NCBI GenBank assembly: GCA_946221915.1
Contig: CAMIKG010000016.1
Coordinates: 24,040 to 88,039 of the forward strand
DNA: 64,000 nucleotides
DNA from: an uncultured Erwinia sp.
GTDB taxonomy: Bacteria; Pseudomonadota; Gammaproteobacteria; Enterobacterales; Enterobacteriaceae
Direction: 5' to 3'
Shown: in pieces, positions 43,510 to 52,334 of the stretch
Layout: each line of letters starts with the position of its first letter
Position numbering within the stretch: the first letter of the stretch is position 1
Notes under the pieces: generated by a model
Database searches by the model: none
What the model saw: the letters and a program-made list of their open reading frames with translations, nothing else
What the model was told of the DNA's origin: nothing
Made by a program: the position numbers and the translations under genes

Positions 43510-44355
43510 TTACTGACGTACCAGACGAGAATGGCCTGGGGTAAAGTCACCATTACTGCGCCATGGATTGATATCCAGCCCGCCGCGCCGCGTATAGCGC
43601 GCATACACCGACAGGCTTTCTGGCTGGCAGAAGCGCTTGATATCGTTGAAGATACGTTCCACGCACTGCTCATGAAATTCATTGTGGTGACGGAATGAGA
43701 CCAGATAACGCAGCAGCGCTTCACGGTTGATGCGCGGTCCGCGATAGCGAATCTGCACTGAGCCCCAGTCTGGCTGGTTGGTGATCAGGCAGTTGGATTT
43801 CAGCAGGTGGCTGACCAGCGTCTCTTCCACCACTTCCGGGCTGGTGGCGCTGGCGAGGTAATCGGTACTGAACTGGTAGTTATCGATCACGATATCCTGC
43901 TCATCAATGCAGTTGCCGCTGAAGCTGCCAATCGGCTGTCCTTCGATTTCCTGCAGACGGTAGAGCGCAACGCTGACTTCGCCCTGCGCACAGGCGCTAA
44001 GATCGCGTTCCAGCGTCTCACGCACTTCACCCCAGTCGGCAAAAGGCGTCTGGTTAAAGCTGTTCAGATAGAGCTTAAAGCTTTTCGATTCAATCAGATT
44101 GACGCTGCTGGCGTTCAGCACCACTTCGCCCACAGCAACCTGCGGTACACCTTTGCTGTTCAGCCATGACAGTTCATACAGCGTCCAGATATCCGCGCCG
44201 TGAAAAGGCAGCGAATCAGGGTAAAGACCCAGTGGTTCACGGTTCATGCTGCGCGGCACTGCCTGTAATAAGCTGGCGTCGTAGCGATCGTGATATTCTG
44301 TGGCCTTGCCTAATGTCAGGCTCTGCAATGCCTGATGCGGATGATGAGTAGACAT
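43510..44355 (-). CDS. queF: NADPH-dependent 7-cyano-7-deazaguanine reductase QueF
   Basis: A 281-residue long-form QueF (E. coli 282) that reduces preQ0 to preQ1 in queuosine synthesis. The catalytic Cys189 and Asp196 are in LKSNCLITNQPDWGS, and the NADPH-binding motif is ESKSFKLYLNSFNQ (residues 89-102). The C-terminal ends GGLDINPWRSN. It lies between ppnN and the divergent syd gene, as in E. coli. Confidence 0.96.
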   Translation of the reverse strand: MSTHHPHQALQSLTLGKATEYHDRYDASLLQAVPRSMNREPLGLYPDSLPFHGADIWTLYELSWLNSKGVPQVAVGEVVLNASSVNLIESKSFKLYLNSFNQTPFADWGEVRETLERDLSACAQGEVSVALYRLQEIEGQPIGSFSGNCIDEQDIVIDNYQFSTDYLASATSPEVVEETLVSHLLKSNCLITNQPDWGSVQIRYRGPRINREALLRYLVSFRHHNEFHEQCVERIFNDIKRFCQPESLSVYARYTRRGGLDINPWRSNGDFTPGHSRLVRQ

Positions 44356-44454
44356 ACTGTTACCTTAATGGCCTGTTCCGCTGTGCGGAGAGGCGTTTGC
44401 CGATACAATGGAACCTAAGTGTAACGTAGCCTGACAACAGTGAGAAAAGGAAAG

Positions 44455-44997
44455 ATGGAAGAGACCACGCACGCTTTACATGATTTTACTGCCCGTTACT
44501 GCGACGGCTGGCAGCAGGCGCGCGGTACATTGCCTGCCAGTGAGCAGTTGTACGGCATCGCTTCTCCTTGTGTGACAGGCAGTGAAGAGGGCGTGGTGTT
44601 CTGGCAGCCGCAGCCATTTACTCTGGCGAAAAACCTTGAGGCGGTTGAACGCGCGCTCGATCTGCGCATTCAGCCAGCGGTAACTGCGTTCTACACCACG
44701 CAATTCGCCGGTGACATGGCGGCGCATATTGGCGGCCGCGATCTGTCTCTGCTGCAGGTGTGGAGTCAGGATGATTTTGTGCGTGTACAAGAAAATCTTA
44801 TCGGTCATCTGGTGATGAAACGCCGCCTGAAACACTCTCCAACGCTGTTTATCGCCACTACCGAATCTGAACTGGAAGTGATTTCCGTCTGTAATCTGTC
44901 GGGTGAAGTGATCCTGGAGCAACTGGGCACCCAAAAGCGTGAAACGCTGGCTCCGTCACTGGCTGATTTTCTTAAGCTAATACAGGCTGTTATATAG
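44455..44997 (+). CDS. syd: SecY-interacting protein Syd
   Basis: A 180-residue protein (E. coli 181). It is peripheral on the inner membrane and checks SecYEG assembly. The start MEETTHALHDFTARY at 44455 follows AAAAGGAAAG; the ATG at 44440 gives five extra residues and lacks a site. Typical stretches are GIASPCVTGSEEGVVFWQPQ and a charged concave surface. It is followed by csrB on the same strand. Confidence 0.93.
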   Translation: MEETTHALHDFTARYCDGWQQARGTLPASEQLYGIASPCVTGSEEGVVFWQPQPFTLAKNLEAVERALDLRIQPAVTAFYTTQFAGDMAAHIGGRDLSLLQVWSQDDFVRVQENLIGHLVMKRRLKHSPTLFIATTESELEVISVCNLSGEVILEQLGTQKRETLAPSLADFLKLIQAVI

Positions 44998-45025
44998 CAC
45001 TGATTGCGACATTGACGGAGTGGGT

Positions 45026-45043
45026 TGTGAGATATCTCTTACA
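45026..45043 (+). promoter_or_regulatory. UvrY (GacA-type) inverted repeat upstream of csrB
   Basis: TGTGAGATATCTCTTACA is one base off the palindrome TGTAAGAGATCTCTTACA, the known UvrY site form. A half site, TGTAAGAGAT, follows at 45049. It lies about 150 bp before the csrB start, a distal position as in E. coli. Confidence 0.8.
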
Positions 45044-45173
45044 TGATGTGTAAGAGATGACTAAAAAATCCCTGTCGTTTTCTGACAGATTGAATGTGAA
45101 AATATTCTAAATCATGTGGTTAGCACATTATGAGTGCTGATCCGACGTAAGATGAATCCATAAACACTGTTAC

Positions 45174-45179
45174 TATACT
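45174..45179 (+). promoter_or_regulatory. csrB -10 box
   Basis: TATACT lies about 12 bp before the estimated 5' end. No good -35 is present, which fits a promoter dependent on UvrY. Confidence 0.5.
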
Positions 45180-45185
45180 TGTTTG

Positions 45186-45493
45186 CTTATCATGTTCTGT
45201 CAGAATGTTTTGCAACAGAACGGAATCTGTGGAAATGGGAGACGTCAGGATGATGTCACTTCAGGACGAAGCAGGGATATCTCAGGATGGGATATGGACA
45301 CCTCCAGGAAGGAGAATGAGAGCCACATTGGGATGCTGTGGTGGGCGAGGATGCCGAAGGAGTAAAGTCAGGAAGACTTAAGGTGTCAGGATGACACACA
45401 GGACAAGTTTTCATGGATGAGCAGGGAGCACACAAGTAGCGGGAGCGCTGCAAACGAACCGGGAGCACTGTGTATACAGTGCTCCCTTTTTTT
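45186..45493 (+). ncRNA. csrB: CsrB regulatory RNA (CsrA sponge)
   Basis: About 308 nt with roughly 20 GGA motifs, many as CAGGATG, CAGGA or AAGGA in short hairpin loops (for example 45246-45250 and 45284-45287), the CsrA-binding signature. The block ATGGATGAGCAGGGAGCA and the terminator GGGAGCACTG / CAGTGCTCCC with seven T (45461-45493) match E. coli CsrB almost base for base. It lies between syd and yqcC as in E. coli. CsrB binds many CsrA dimers and relieves CsrA repression. The 5' end is an estimate; the RNA is shorter than E. coli CsrB (369 nt). Confidence 0.92.
45461..45493 (+). terminator. csrB terminator
   Basis: Thirteen-base stem arms GGGAGCACTGTGT / ATACAGTGCTCCC form a nearly perfect hairpin (45461-45486), then seven T. 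Confidence 0.9.
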
Positions 45494-45569
45494 CGTGCAT
45501 ACTTTTTACCGGCGTCCGGCTAATGCTATGCTTGCCGCCCTTTAGTTAACCCTTTTCCCGAGGTCGCCG

Positions 45570-45899
45570 ATGAGCCGTGAACAACAGGTACGCCAGCAGT
45601 TACTGGCGGTGGCACAAGTGATGCAGGATAACGGACTGTGGCAAAGCCATGCGCCGGATACCAAGGCGTTTAACAGCAACGAACCTTTCTGCGTCGACAC
45701 CATGCTGCCGCTAGAGTGGTTGCAGTGGGTGCTGTTGCCGCGTATGCAGGCGCTGCTCGACAGTGGTGCATCACTGCCGAAAAATTTTGATATTACGCCG
45801 TATTATGAAGAGGCGCTGGATGCTGAGACGTCAGGTCGTCTGCCGCTGTTAAGCGAGCTGAAAGCGCTGGACGATCTGTTCCGGGATAACCCTGCCTGA
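45570..45899 (+). CDS. yqcC: YqcC family protein (DUF446)
   Basis: A 109-residue helical protein (E. coli 109) of the DUF446/YqcC family. It contains LPLEWLQWVLLPRMQALLD and ITPYYEEAL. Function is unknown. It starts with ATG at 45570 after a CCCGAGGTCGCCG leader and its TGA overlaps the truC start (TGATG), so truC translation depends on it. Confidence 0.93.
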   Translation: MSREQQVRQQLLAVAQVMQDNGLWQSHAPDTKAFNSNEPFCVDTMLPLEWLQWVLLPRMQALLDSGASLPKNFDITPYYEEALDAETSGRLPLLSELKALDDLFRDNPA

Positions 45900-46678
45900 T
45901 GCTGGAAATTATTTATCAGGACGAGTATCTGGTGGCGGTGAATAAGCCTTCCGGCTGGCTGGTGCATCGCAGCTGGCTGGATCGCCATGAGAAAGTGGTG
46001 GTGATGCAGACGGTGCGCGACCAGATTGGTCAGCATGTGTTTACCGTTCATCGCCTCGACCGTCCCACCTCTGGTGTGCTGCTGATGGGCTTATCCAGCG
46101 AGGTCGGTCATCTGCTGGCGCAGCAGTTTGAACATCATCAGATGCAGAAGACCTATCATGCGCTGGTGCGTGGCTGGCTGGATGGCGCGGAACGGATTGA
46201 TTATCCGCTGACGGAAGAGCGGGATAAAATTGCCGACAAGTTCGCCACCGGTGAGAATCTGCCAAAACCGGCGGTCACCGATTATCGCACGCTGGCGCAG
46301 GCGGAGATGCCGTTTGCCATTGGTCGCTACGATTGCGCGCGTTACACGCTGGTGGAACTGCAGCCGCATACCGGGCGTAAGCATCAGCTGCGCCGCCATC
46401 TGGCGCATCTGCGTCATCCGATTATTGGTGATACCAAACACGGCGATTTACGCCAGAATCGCGGTGCGGCGCAGTTTGCGGGCTGCGACCGGCTGATGCT
46501 GCATGCCAGTTCGCTGGCACTGACACACCCGGTGACGGGCGAACCGCTGGTGATCCGCGCCGGACTGGATGCCTGCTGGCAGCAGATGATGCAGCAGTTT
46601 GGCTGGCAGCACTGTCTTCCTGATGTTCCCAGGGTTGAGTTTGTCGCGGCGGCAAGTCAGGATAGTGCATCAATTTAA
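45899..46678 (+). CDS. truC: tRNA pseudouridine(65) synthase TruC
   Basis: A 259-residue RluA-family pseudouridine synthase (E. coli 260). The catalytic Asp54 is in FTVHRLDRPTSGVLLMG. There is no S4 domain, as expected for TruC. It modifies U65 of tRNA-Ile and tRNA-Asp. The gene overlaps yqcC and is followed 11 bp later by yqcA. Confidence 0.96.
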   Translation: MLEIIYQDEYLVAVNKPSGWLVHRSWLDRHEKVVVMQTVRDQIGQHVFTVHRLDRPTSGVLLMGLSSEVGHLLAQQFEHHQMQKTYHALVRGWLDGAERIDYPLTEERDKIADKFATGENLPKPAVTDYRTLAQAEMPFAIGRYDCARYTLVELQPHTGRKHQLRRHLAHLRHPIIGDTKHGDLRQNRGAAQFAGCDRLMLHASSLALTHPVTGEPLVIRAGLDACWQQMMQQFGWQHCLPDVPRVEFVAAASQDSASI

Positions 46679-46689
46679 GGAGAGTGTTT

Positions 46690-47136
46690 ATGGCGCAGGT
46701 GGGTATTTTTGTCGGTACGGTTTATGGCAATGCGTTGCTGGTGGCGGAAGAGGCGGAGTCGATTCTGCAGCAGGCCGGGCATGAGGTGAAAATTTTTGAA
46801 GACGCCACGCTGGCGGACTGGCAGCACTACAGCGATAACGTGGCGCTGGTGATCACCTCCACCACGGGTCAGGGGGATTTTCCTGACAGCATCGCGGCAC
46901 TGTTCCATGCCATCAAAGACCAGCTGGGTTACCAGCCACAGCTGCGTTATGGCGTGATTGCGCTGGGCGACAGCAGCTACGAGTATTTCTGCAATGCGGG
47001 TAAGCAGTTTGATGCCTTGCTGCAGGAGCATTCTGCGCAGCGTGTGGGTGAGGTGCTGACGGTGGATGCGAGTGAATATCCGGAGCCGGAAGCGATCACT
47101 TCGCCGTGGGTGGAAGCCTGGGCGAAGCAGCTTTAA
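46690..47136 (+). CDS. yqcA: Flavodoxin-like protein YqcA
   Basis: A 148-residue short flavodoxin (E. coli 149). The FMN phosphate loop is GIFVGTVYGNALLVAEE, the second loop is TSTTGQGDFPDS (about residues 58-69) and the third is LGDSSYEYFCNAGKQFD. E. coli YqcA is an electron carrier with unknown partner. The ATG at 46690 follows GGAGAGTGTTT, and the gene is cotranscribed with yqcC-truC. Confidence 0.93.
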   Translation: MAQVGIFVGTVYGNALLVAEEAESILQQAGHEVKIFEDATLADWQHYSDNVALVITSTTGQGDFPDSIAALFHAIKDQLGYQPQLRYGVIALGDSSYEYFCNAGKQFDALLQEHSAQRVGEVLTVDASEYPEPEAITSPWVEAWAKQL

Positions 47137-47261
47137 TCATCGATTCTGCTATCTTCGCAGTAGTGGTTATCTGTGTAACGTTGTCTGGATGACTGTTGCA
47201 AGTATAAAACCAGGGCGCGATATATCTGGAACCGAACAGCAACGTATAAGCTCAGGGCGCA

Positions 47262-47362
47262 GGGAACACGGTCAGCGGAGGAAAGCGTCCCGCGCCATGG
47301 ACGGCGCGGGCCGAGCGGCCATGGATGGCGAAAAGCGACTTTCCGGAGCTGACCGTGTTCCC
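47262..47362. repeat. Long palindromic repeat element, copy 2
   Basis: A 101-bp element with perfect 15-bp ends GGGAACACGGTCAGC (47262-47276) and GCTGACCGTGTTCCC (47348-47362). It is the reverse complement of the copy at 57334-57434 with only about two mismatches. Inside are internal palindromes, GGAAAGCGTCCCGCGCCATG and GGCCATGGATGGCG. It follows yqcA and immediately precedes the 32-bp tandem array. Confidence 0.92.
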
Positions 47363-47365
47363 TGG

Positions 47366-47524
47366 GCTGGGCACCGAACTAAAAGCGACATACCTGAGCT
47401 GGGCACCGAACTAAAAGCGACATACCTGAGCTGGGCACCGAACTAAAAGCGACATACCTGAGCTGGGCACCAAACTAAAAGCGACATAGCTGAGTCGGGC
47501 GCAGAACTGAAATCGACGCCCTAA
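47366..47524. repeat. Tandem array of 32-bp units
   Basis: Units start at 47366, 47398, 47430 and 47462. The first three are identical (start GCTGGGCACCGAACTAAAAG, end CATACCTGA), the fourth has two changes, and a decayed fifth covers 47494-47524, touching the garD end at 47530. There are no spacers, so this is not a CRISPR array. Confidence 0.92.
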
Positions 47525-47529
47525 GACTG

Positions 47530-49086
47530 TCAGGTCACTGGCGCCGGGTTAAACACCGCCAGTTGATTACGCAGACCCCAGCGATCGGACCACGTCTGTT
47601 TTTTGCCGCTGGCAATATCCAGAATCAGCTCAAACAGCCGCCAGCCGACCTGTTCAATGGTCTCTTCCCCGGTGGCAATCGTCCCGGCGTTAATATCCAT
47701 CAAATCATGCCAGCGATCGGCCAGTGCGTTGCGCGTCGCCATTTTAATCACCGGAATCATCGCCAGACCATACGGCGTACCGCGCCCGGTGGTAAACACC
47801 TGCAGGGTAATACCGGACGCCATCTGCTGGGTACCGCAGACAAAATCACTGGCAGGCGTGGCGGCGTAGATCAGACCACGTTTGCTCGGCCGCTGGCCCG
47901 GCGACAACACTTCGACAATCGGGCTGCGGCCGGATTTGGCAATCGATCCCAGCGCTTTCTCCACCACATTCGCCAGCCCGCCTTTTTTATTGCCGGGGGA
48001 GGGGTTGGCGCTGCGGTCGGTTTTGCCCTGATCAAGATAATCGTCATACCACGCCATCTCTTCCAGCAGACGTTTACCCACCTCTTCATTCACCACGCGT
48101 GGCGTCAGCAGATGAATGGCATCGCGGACTTCGGTGACTTCAGAGAACATCACCGTTGCACCGCAGCGCACCAGCAGGTCGGAGGCAAAGCCTACAGCCG
48201 GATTGGCGGTGACACCGGAAAAGGCGTCGCTGCCGCCGCACTGCATGCCGACAATCAGTTCCGACGCCGGGCACACTTCGCGCTGGCGCTGGTTCAGCCG
48301 TTGCAGATGGCGTTCGGCGACCTGCAGAATTTCCTGCACCATGGCCTCAAAGCCAATATGTTTCTCATCCTGCAGACGCACAATGTCCTGCTCGTCGAGG
48401 GAGATCACCTGCACATCGTCGGTACCGGTCAGCAGTCGCTCCGGCTGCAGTTTTTCACAGCCGAGGCTGACCACCATCACTTCGCCACCTAAATTGGCGT
48501 TCAGCGCGAGGTTATGAATGGTGCGGATAGGGACGACGGCAGCAGGCGCATTGATCGCCACGCCGCAGCCATACAGGTGGTTGAGCGCCACCACGCCATC
48601 CACATTGGGATAGCGCGGCAGCAGGTCGCGTTCAATGATATTCACCACATAGTCGACCACGCCCGCCACGCAATGCACGCTAGTGGTAATCCCCAGCAGA
48701 TTGCGCGTGCCGACGCTGCCGTCGGCATTGCGGTAGCCGAGGAAAGTATGACCTTCCAGAGGCGGTAAGGGATCGGGAACGCGGTTAGCCAGCGGCAGGC
48801 TGGCCAGCGGCGGCGCTTCGGGCAGCGCCACCAGCGACTCTTCGATCCAGCTGCCGCGCGCAATATCACGCAGGGCATAGCCAATCACTTCGCCATAACG
48901 AATAATATTACCGCCGGAAGCGATATTCGTTAACGCGACTTTGTGCCCCTGCGGGACATGCTCTATTAATTGCAGACCGTCGCTAAATGTGGTGCCGGCC
49001 GGAAGGCCATTATTATTTACCACAATCGCGACGTTATCTGTTTCGTGAACTTTAATATAAAGTGGCACTTCTGTTATTTTATTCAT
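47530..49086 (-). CDS. garD: Galactarate dehydratase GarD
   Basis: A 518-residue iron-dependent galactarate dehydratase (E. coli 523). It converts galactarate to 5-keto-4-deoxy-D-glucarate. The sequence tracks E. coli GarD throughout: VHETDNVAIVVNNNGLPAG near the start, SVGTRNLLGITTSVHCVAG, NHLYGCGVAINAPAAVVPIR and GMQCGGSDAFSGVTANPA, ending QLAVFNPAPVT. Cys and His residues in those segments carry the metal site. It is divergent from the gud-gar operon, with which it shares the pathway product. Confidence 0.95.
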   Translation of the reverse strand: MNKITEVPLYIKVHETDNVAIVVNNNGLPAGTTFSDGLQLIEHVPQGHKVALTNIASGGNIIRYGEVIGYALRDIARGSWIEESLVALPEAPPLASLPLANRVPDPLPPLEGHTFLGYRNADGSVGTRNLLGITTSVHCVAGVVDYVVNIIERDLLPRYPNVDGVVALNHLYGCGVAINAPAAVVPIRTIHNLALNANLGGEVMVVSLGCEKLQPERLLTGTDDVQVISLDEQDIVRLQDEKHIGFEAMVQEILQVAERHLQRLNQRQREVCPASELIVGMQCGGSDAFSGVTANPAVGFASDLLVRCGATVMFSEVTEVRDAIHLLTPRVVNEEVGKRLLEEMAWYDDYLDQGKTDRSANPSPGNKKGGLANVVEKALGSIAKSGRSPIVEVLSPGQRPSKRGLIYAATPASDFVCGTQQMASGITLQVFTTGRGTPYGLAMIPVIKMATRNALADRWHDLMDINAGTIATGEETIEQVGWRLFELILDIASGKKQTWSDRWGLRNQLAVFNPAPVT

Positions 49087-49606
49087 TGCTCAAATGTCCT
49101 GAAAAGAATTAACACGGACAAGCTTCCCGTAAACGGGTTATTAACACTACGACATAAATGGTTATTTGCTGATTAGGAGTATATGTTGCCGCGGCGTCCG
49201 GCACACTATGCAAATGCCACGGTTTTAACATCATTACGCTCCCTGTTTAGGGCAAAGCACCAAAAGCAAGAGAAGGTGCTCACAAACAAAACGCCGTGAA
49301 TCCGCCCTTTGTCTCACTACATCCGGAAAAAGCCAATTCCGTGAGCCGCTGCGCAGTGTTATGTGCAGATGCCATAAAAAACAACTTAAAACATGTTAAA
49401 TGTCGTGCAATTTCCCGGTGTGCCAGCGACGGCGGCTTCATATACTGCATCCAGTGTTGAACGTCAGGTTATTTCCACGCTGCGTAATGAGGTTGTTTGC
49501 TAATTAAAAAATCGCTGTGTCTAAATCAACATCATTCTGATACCCACGTCTGGTGTCTGCCGTTCAGAGTGAAAAGTAGCTAACTGCTATATTTCAGGAG
49601 CACATA
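49087..49606. promoter_or_regulatory. Divergent garD / gudP control region
   Basis: A 520-bp AT-rich gap with no gene between garD (minus) and gudP (plus). It must hold two promoters and probably a CdaR (SdaR)-type operator, since that regulator controls these genes in E. coli. A near-palindrome TTAAAACATGTTAA lies at about 49385-49398. I cannot assign boxes with confidence. The gudP ATG at 49607 follows CAGGAGCACATA. Confidence 0.5.
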
Positions 49607-50953
49607 ATGAATTCTCTCAGCCAGGCCACAAGCGCCGTGCAAAAAAGAACTAACGCGCGCTATTGGATAGTGGTGATGTTATTTATCGTCACCTCGTTTA
49701 ACTACGGCGACCGCGCCACCATTTCTATCGCCGGTTCAGCGATGTCGAAAGATATCGGCCTGGATGCTGTCGGCATGGGCTATATCTTCTCCGCCTTCTC
49801 GTGGGCATATGTTATCGGTCAGATACCTGGCGGCTGGTTGCTGGACCGCTTCGGTTCAAAACGCGTCTACTTCTGGAGCATCTTTACCTGGTCGCTGTTT
49901 ACCCTGCTGCAGGGCTTTGTCGATATCTTTAACGGTTTCGGCATTGTCGCGGCGCTGTTCCTGTTGCGCTTTATGGTCGGCCTGTGTGAAGCACCGTCCT
50001 TCCCCGGTAACAGCCGAATTGTCGCGGCCTGGTTCCCGGCACAAGAGCGTGGCACCGCGGTAGCAATTTTTAACTCCGCACAGTACTTCGCGACGGTGAT
50101 TTTCGCCCCGATTATGGGCTGGCTGACCTCTGAAATCGGCTGGGCGCATGTGTTCTGGTTTATGGGCGGTCTCGGCATCATCATCAGCTTTATCTGGCTG
50201 AAAGTGATTCACGATCCCACTGACCACCCAGGCGTGAACAAAGCTGAGCTGGAGTATATCGAGCAGGGCGGCGGTCTGATCAACATGGATCAGAAGAAAG
50301 ACGAGAAGAAAGTGAGCTGGGGCGAAAAGATGTACCAGATCAAACAGCTGGTGACGTCCCGCATGATGCTCGGTGTCTATATTGGTCAATACTGTATCAA
50401 CGCCTTAACGTACTTCTTTATAACCTGGTTTCCGGTGTATCTGGTGCAGGCGCGCGGCATGTCGATTCTGAAAGCCGGTTTTGTCGCCTCGATTCCGGCG
50501 GTGTGCGGTTTTCTCGGCGGCGTGCTGGGCGGTGTGATCTCTGACTGGCTGATGCGCAAAACCGGTTCACTGAATATCGCCCGTAAAACGCCAATTGTAC
50601 TCGGCATGCTGCTCTCTATCTCAATGGTGGTGTGTAACTACGTCGATTCTGAAGCGGTGGTGGTGTTCTTTATGGCGCTGGCATTCTTCGGTAAAGGCAT
50701 CGGTGCGCTGGGCTGGGCAGTGATGGCGGATACCGCGCCGAAAGAGATCAGCGGCCTGAGCGGTGGTCTGTTCAATATGTTCGGTAATGCCTCCGGTATC
50801 GTGACGCCAATTGCTATCGGTTACATCATCGCCTCTACCGGTTCTTATAACGGCGCGCTGATTTACGTCGGTATCCACGCCTTTGTGGCGGTGCTCAGCT
50901 ACCTGGTGCTGGTACAGGATATCAAACGTGTCGAACTGAAAGTGAAAGCCTGA
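49607..50953 (+). CDS. gudP: D-glucarate/galactarate transporter GudP
   Basis: A 448-residue major facilitator (anion:cation symporter subgroup) with about 12 membrane segments, close in length to E. coli GudP (450). Recognisable parts are RYWIVVMLFIVTSFNYGDRA (residues 19-38), the GGWLLDRFGSKRVY loop and CEAPSFPGNSRIVAAWFP. It takes up glucarate and galactarate with protons. It is the first gene of the plus-strand catabolic operon, 10 bp before gudX. Confidence 0.95.
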   Translation: MNSLSQATSAVQKRTNARYWIVVMLFIVTSFNYGDRATISIAGSAMSKDIGLDAVGMGYIFSAFSWAYVIGQIPGGWLLDRFGSKRVYFWSIFTWSLFTLLQGFVDIFNGFGIVAALFLLRFMVGLCEAPSFPGNSRIVAAWFPAQERGTAVAIFNSAQYFATVIFAPIMGWLTSEIGWAHVFWFMGGLGIIISFIWLKVIHDPTDHPGVNKAELEYIEQGGGLINMDQKKDEKKVSWGEKMYQIKQLVTSRMMLGVYIGQYCINALTYFFITWFPVYLVQARGMSILKAGFVASIPAVCGFLGGVLGGVISDWLMRKTGSLNIARKTPIVLGMLLSISMVVCNYVDSEAVVVFFMALAFFGKGIGALGWAVMADTAPKEISGLSGGLFNMFGNASGIVTPIAIGYIIASTGSYNGALIYVGIHAFVAVLSYLVLVQDIKRVELKVKA

Positions 50954-50963
50954 GGACGGTGAC

Positions 50964-52307
50964 ATGAGCATCAATACGCAAAGCACACCCGTTATCACCG
51001 ATATGAAAGTGATTCCGGTGGCAGGCTACGACAGCATGTTGCTGAATATCGGTGGCGCACACGGCGCATACTTCACCCGCAACATCGTGGTGCTGACCGA
51101 TAGCGCGGGTCATACCGGCGTCGGTGAAGCACCGGGTGGCGAAGTGATTTATCAGACGCTGGTCGATGCCATCGACCAGGTGAAAGGTCACGAAGTGGCG
51201 CGCATGAACCGGCTGGTGCAGCAGGTGCACGTCGGCAACCAGTCGGCGGATTTTGATACCTTCGGTAACGGCGCGTGGACCTTTGAATTGCGCGTCAATG
51301 CGGTAGCGGCGCTGGAAGCGGCGCTGCTGGATCTGCTCGGCCAGTGCCTGAATGTGCCGGTGGCCGAACTGCTCGGCCCGGGCAAGCAGCGCGATGAAGT
51401 GACGGTGCTCGGTTACCTGTTCTATATCGGCGATCGTGAGAAAACCGATCTGCCGTATCTGAAAGGCGAAAATGCCTCGCACGACTGGTATCACCTGCGC
51501 CATCAGAAAGCGATGGACAGCGCGGCAGTGGTACGGCTGGCGGAGGCATCGCAGGACAAATATGGTTTTAAAGATTTCAAACTGAAAGGCGGCGTGCTGC
51601 CGGGCGAACAGGAAATCGAGGCGGTTAAAGCGCTGAAAAAACGGTTCCCGGACGCGCGCATCACCGTCGACCCGAACGGCGCCTGGCTGCTGGATGAAGC
51701 GATCCGCTTGTGCAAAGACATGCAGGGGATTCTGACCTACGCCGAAGATCCCTGCGGTGCTGAGCAGGGCTACTCCGGACGTGAAGTGATGGCGGAGTTC
51801 CGCCGCGCCACAGGTTTGCCGGTGGCGACCAATATGATCGCTACCAACTGGCGCGAGATGAACCATGCGGTGATGGTCAACGCTGTCGATATCCCGCTCG
51901 CCGATCCGCACTTCTGGACCCTGAGCGGCGCGGTGCGCGTCGCCCAGCTGTGCAACGACTGGGGCCTGACCTGGGGTTGCCACTCCAATAATCACTTCGA
52001 TATCTCGCTGGCGATGTTTACCCACGTTGGCGCCGCGGCGCCAGGTAAACCGACAGCAATTGATACCCACTGGATCTGGCAGGAGGGCGATCAGCGCCTG
52101 ACCAAAGAACCGCTGCAGATCCGTAACGGCAGGATTGCCGTACCTGACAAACCGGGATTAGGCATTGAGCTCGACTGGCAGCGTCTTGAGCAGGCCCATG
52201 CGCTGTATAAAACGCTGCCAGGCGGTGCGCGCAACGATGCGACGGCGATGCAATACCTGATCCCAGGCTGGAAATTTGATCGTAAGCGCCCGGTATTTGG
52301 ACGCTAA
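50964..52307 (+). CDS. gudX: Glucarate dehydratase-related protein GudX
   Basis: A 447-residue enolase-superfamily protein, paralogue of GudD next door. All catalytic positions I can compare with GudD appear intact: Lys206 and Lys208 in DFKLKGG, DPNGAW, EDPCGAEQG, TNMIAT and His in CHSNNHFD. E. coli GudX is described as poorly active on glucarate despite a similar site. The first 40 residues mirror GudD (VIPVAGYDSMLLNIGGAH). It starts at 50964 after GAGGACGGTGAC, inside the gud operon. Confidence 0.93.
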   Translation: MSINTQSTPVITDMKVIPVAGYDSMLLNIGGAHGAYFTRNIVVLTDSAGHTGVGEAPGGEVIYQTLVDAIDQVKGHEVARMNRLVQQVHVGNQSADFDTFGNGAWTFELRVNAVAALEAALLDLLGQCLNVPVAELLGPGKQRDEVTVLGYLFYIGDREKTDLPYLKGENASHDWYHLRHQKAMDSAAVVRLAEASQDKYGFKDFKLKGGVLPGEQEIEAVKALKKRFPDARITVDPNGAWLLDEAIRLCKDMQGILTYAEDPCGAEQGYSGREVMAEFRRATGLPVATNMIATNWREMNHAVMVNAVDIPLADPHFWTLSGAVRVAQLCNDWGLTWGCHSNNHFDISLAMFTHVGAAAPGKPTAIDTHWIWQEGDQRLTKEPLQIRNGRIAVPDKPGLGIELDWQRLEQAHALYKTLPGGARNDATAMQYLIPGWKFDRKRPVFGR

Positions 52308-52334
52308 ATCGGCTGACTTAAAAGGACAATGACG

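Noticed and set aside
45183..45365. Small open frame within the csrB region
   Set aside because: The segment is explained by CsrB: GGA hairpins and a terminator; the frame has no ribosome site.
47366..47524. Possible CRISPR array
   Set aside because: The 32-bp units are directly adjacent with no spacers, and no cas gene is near.
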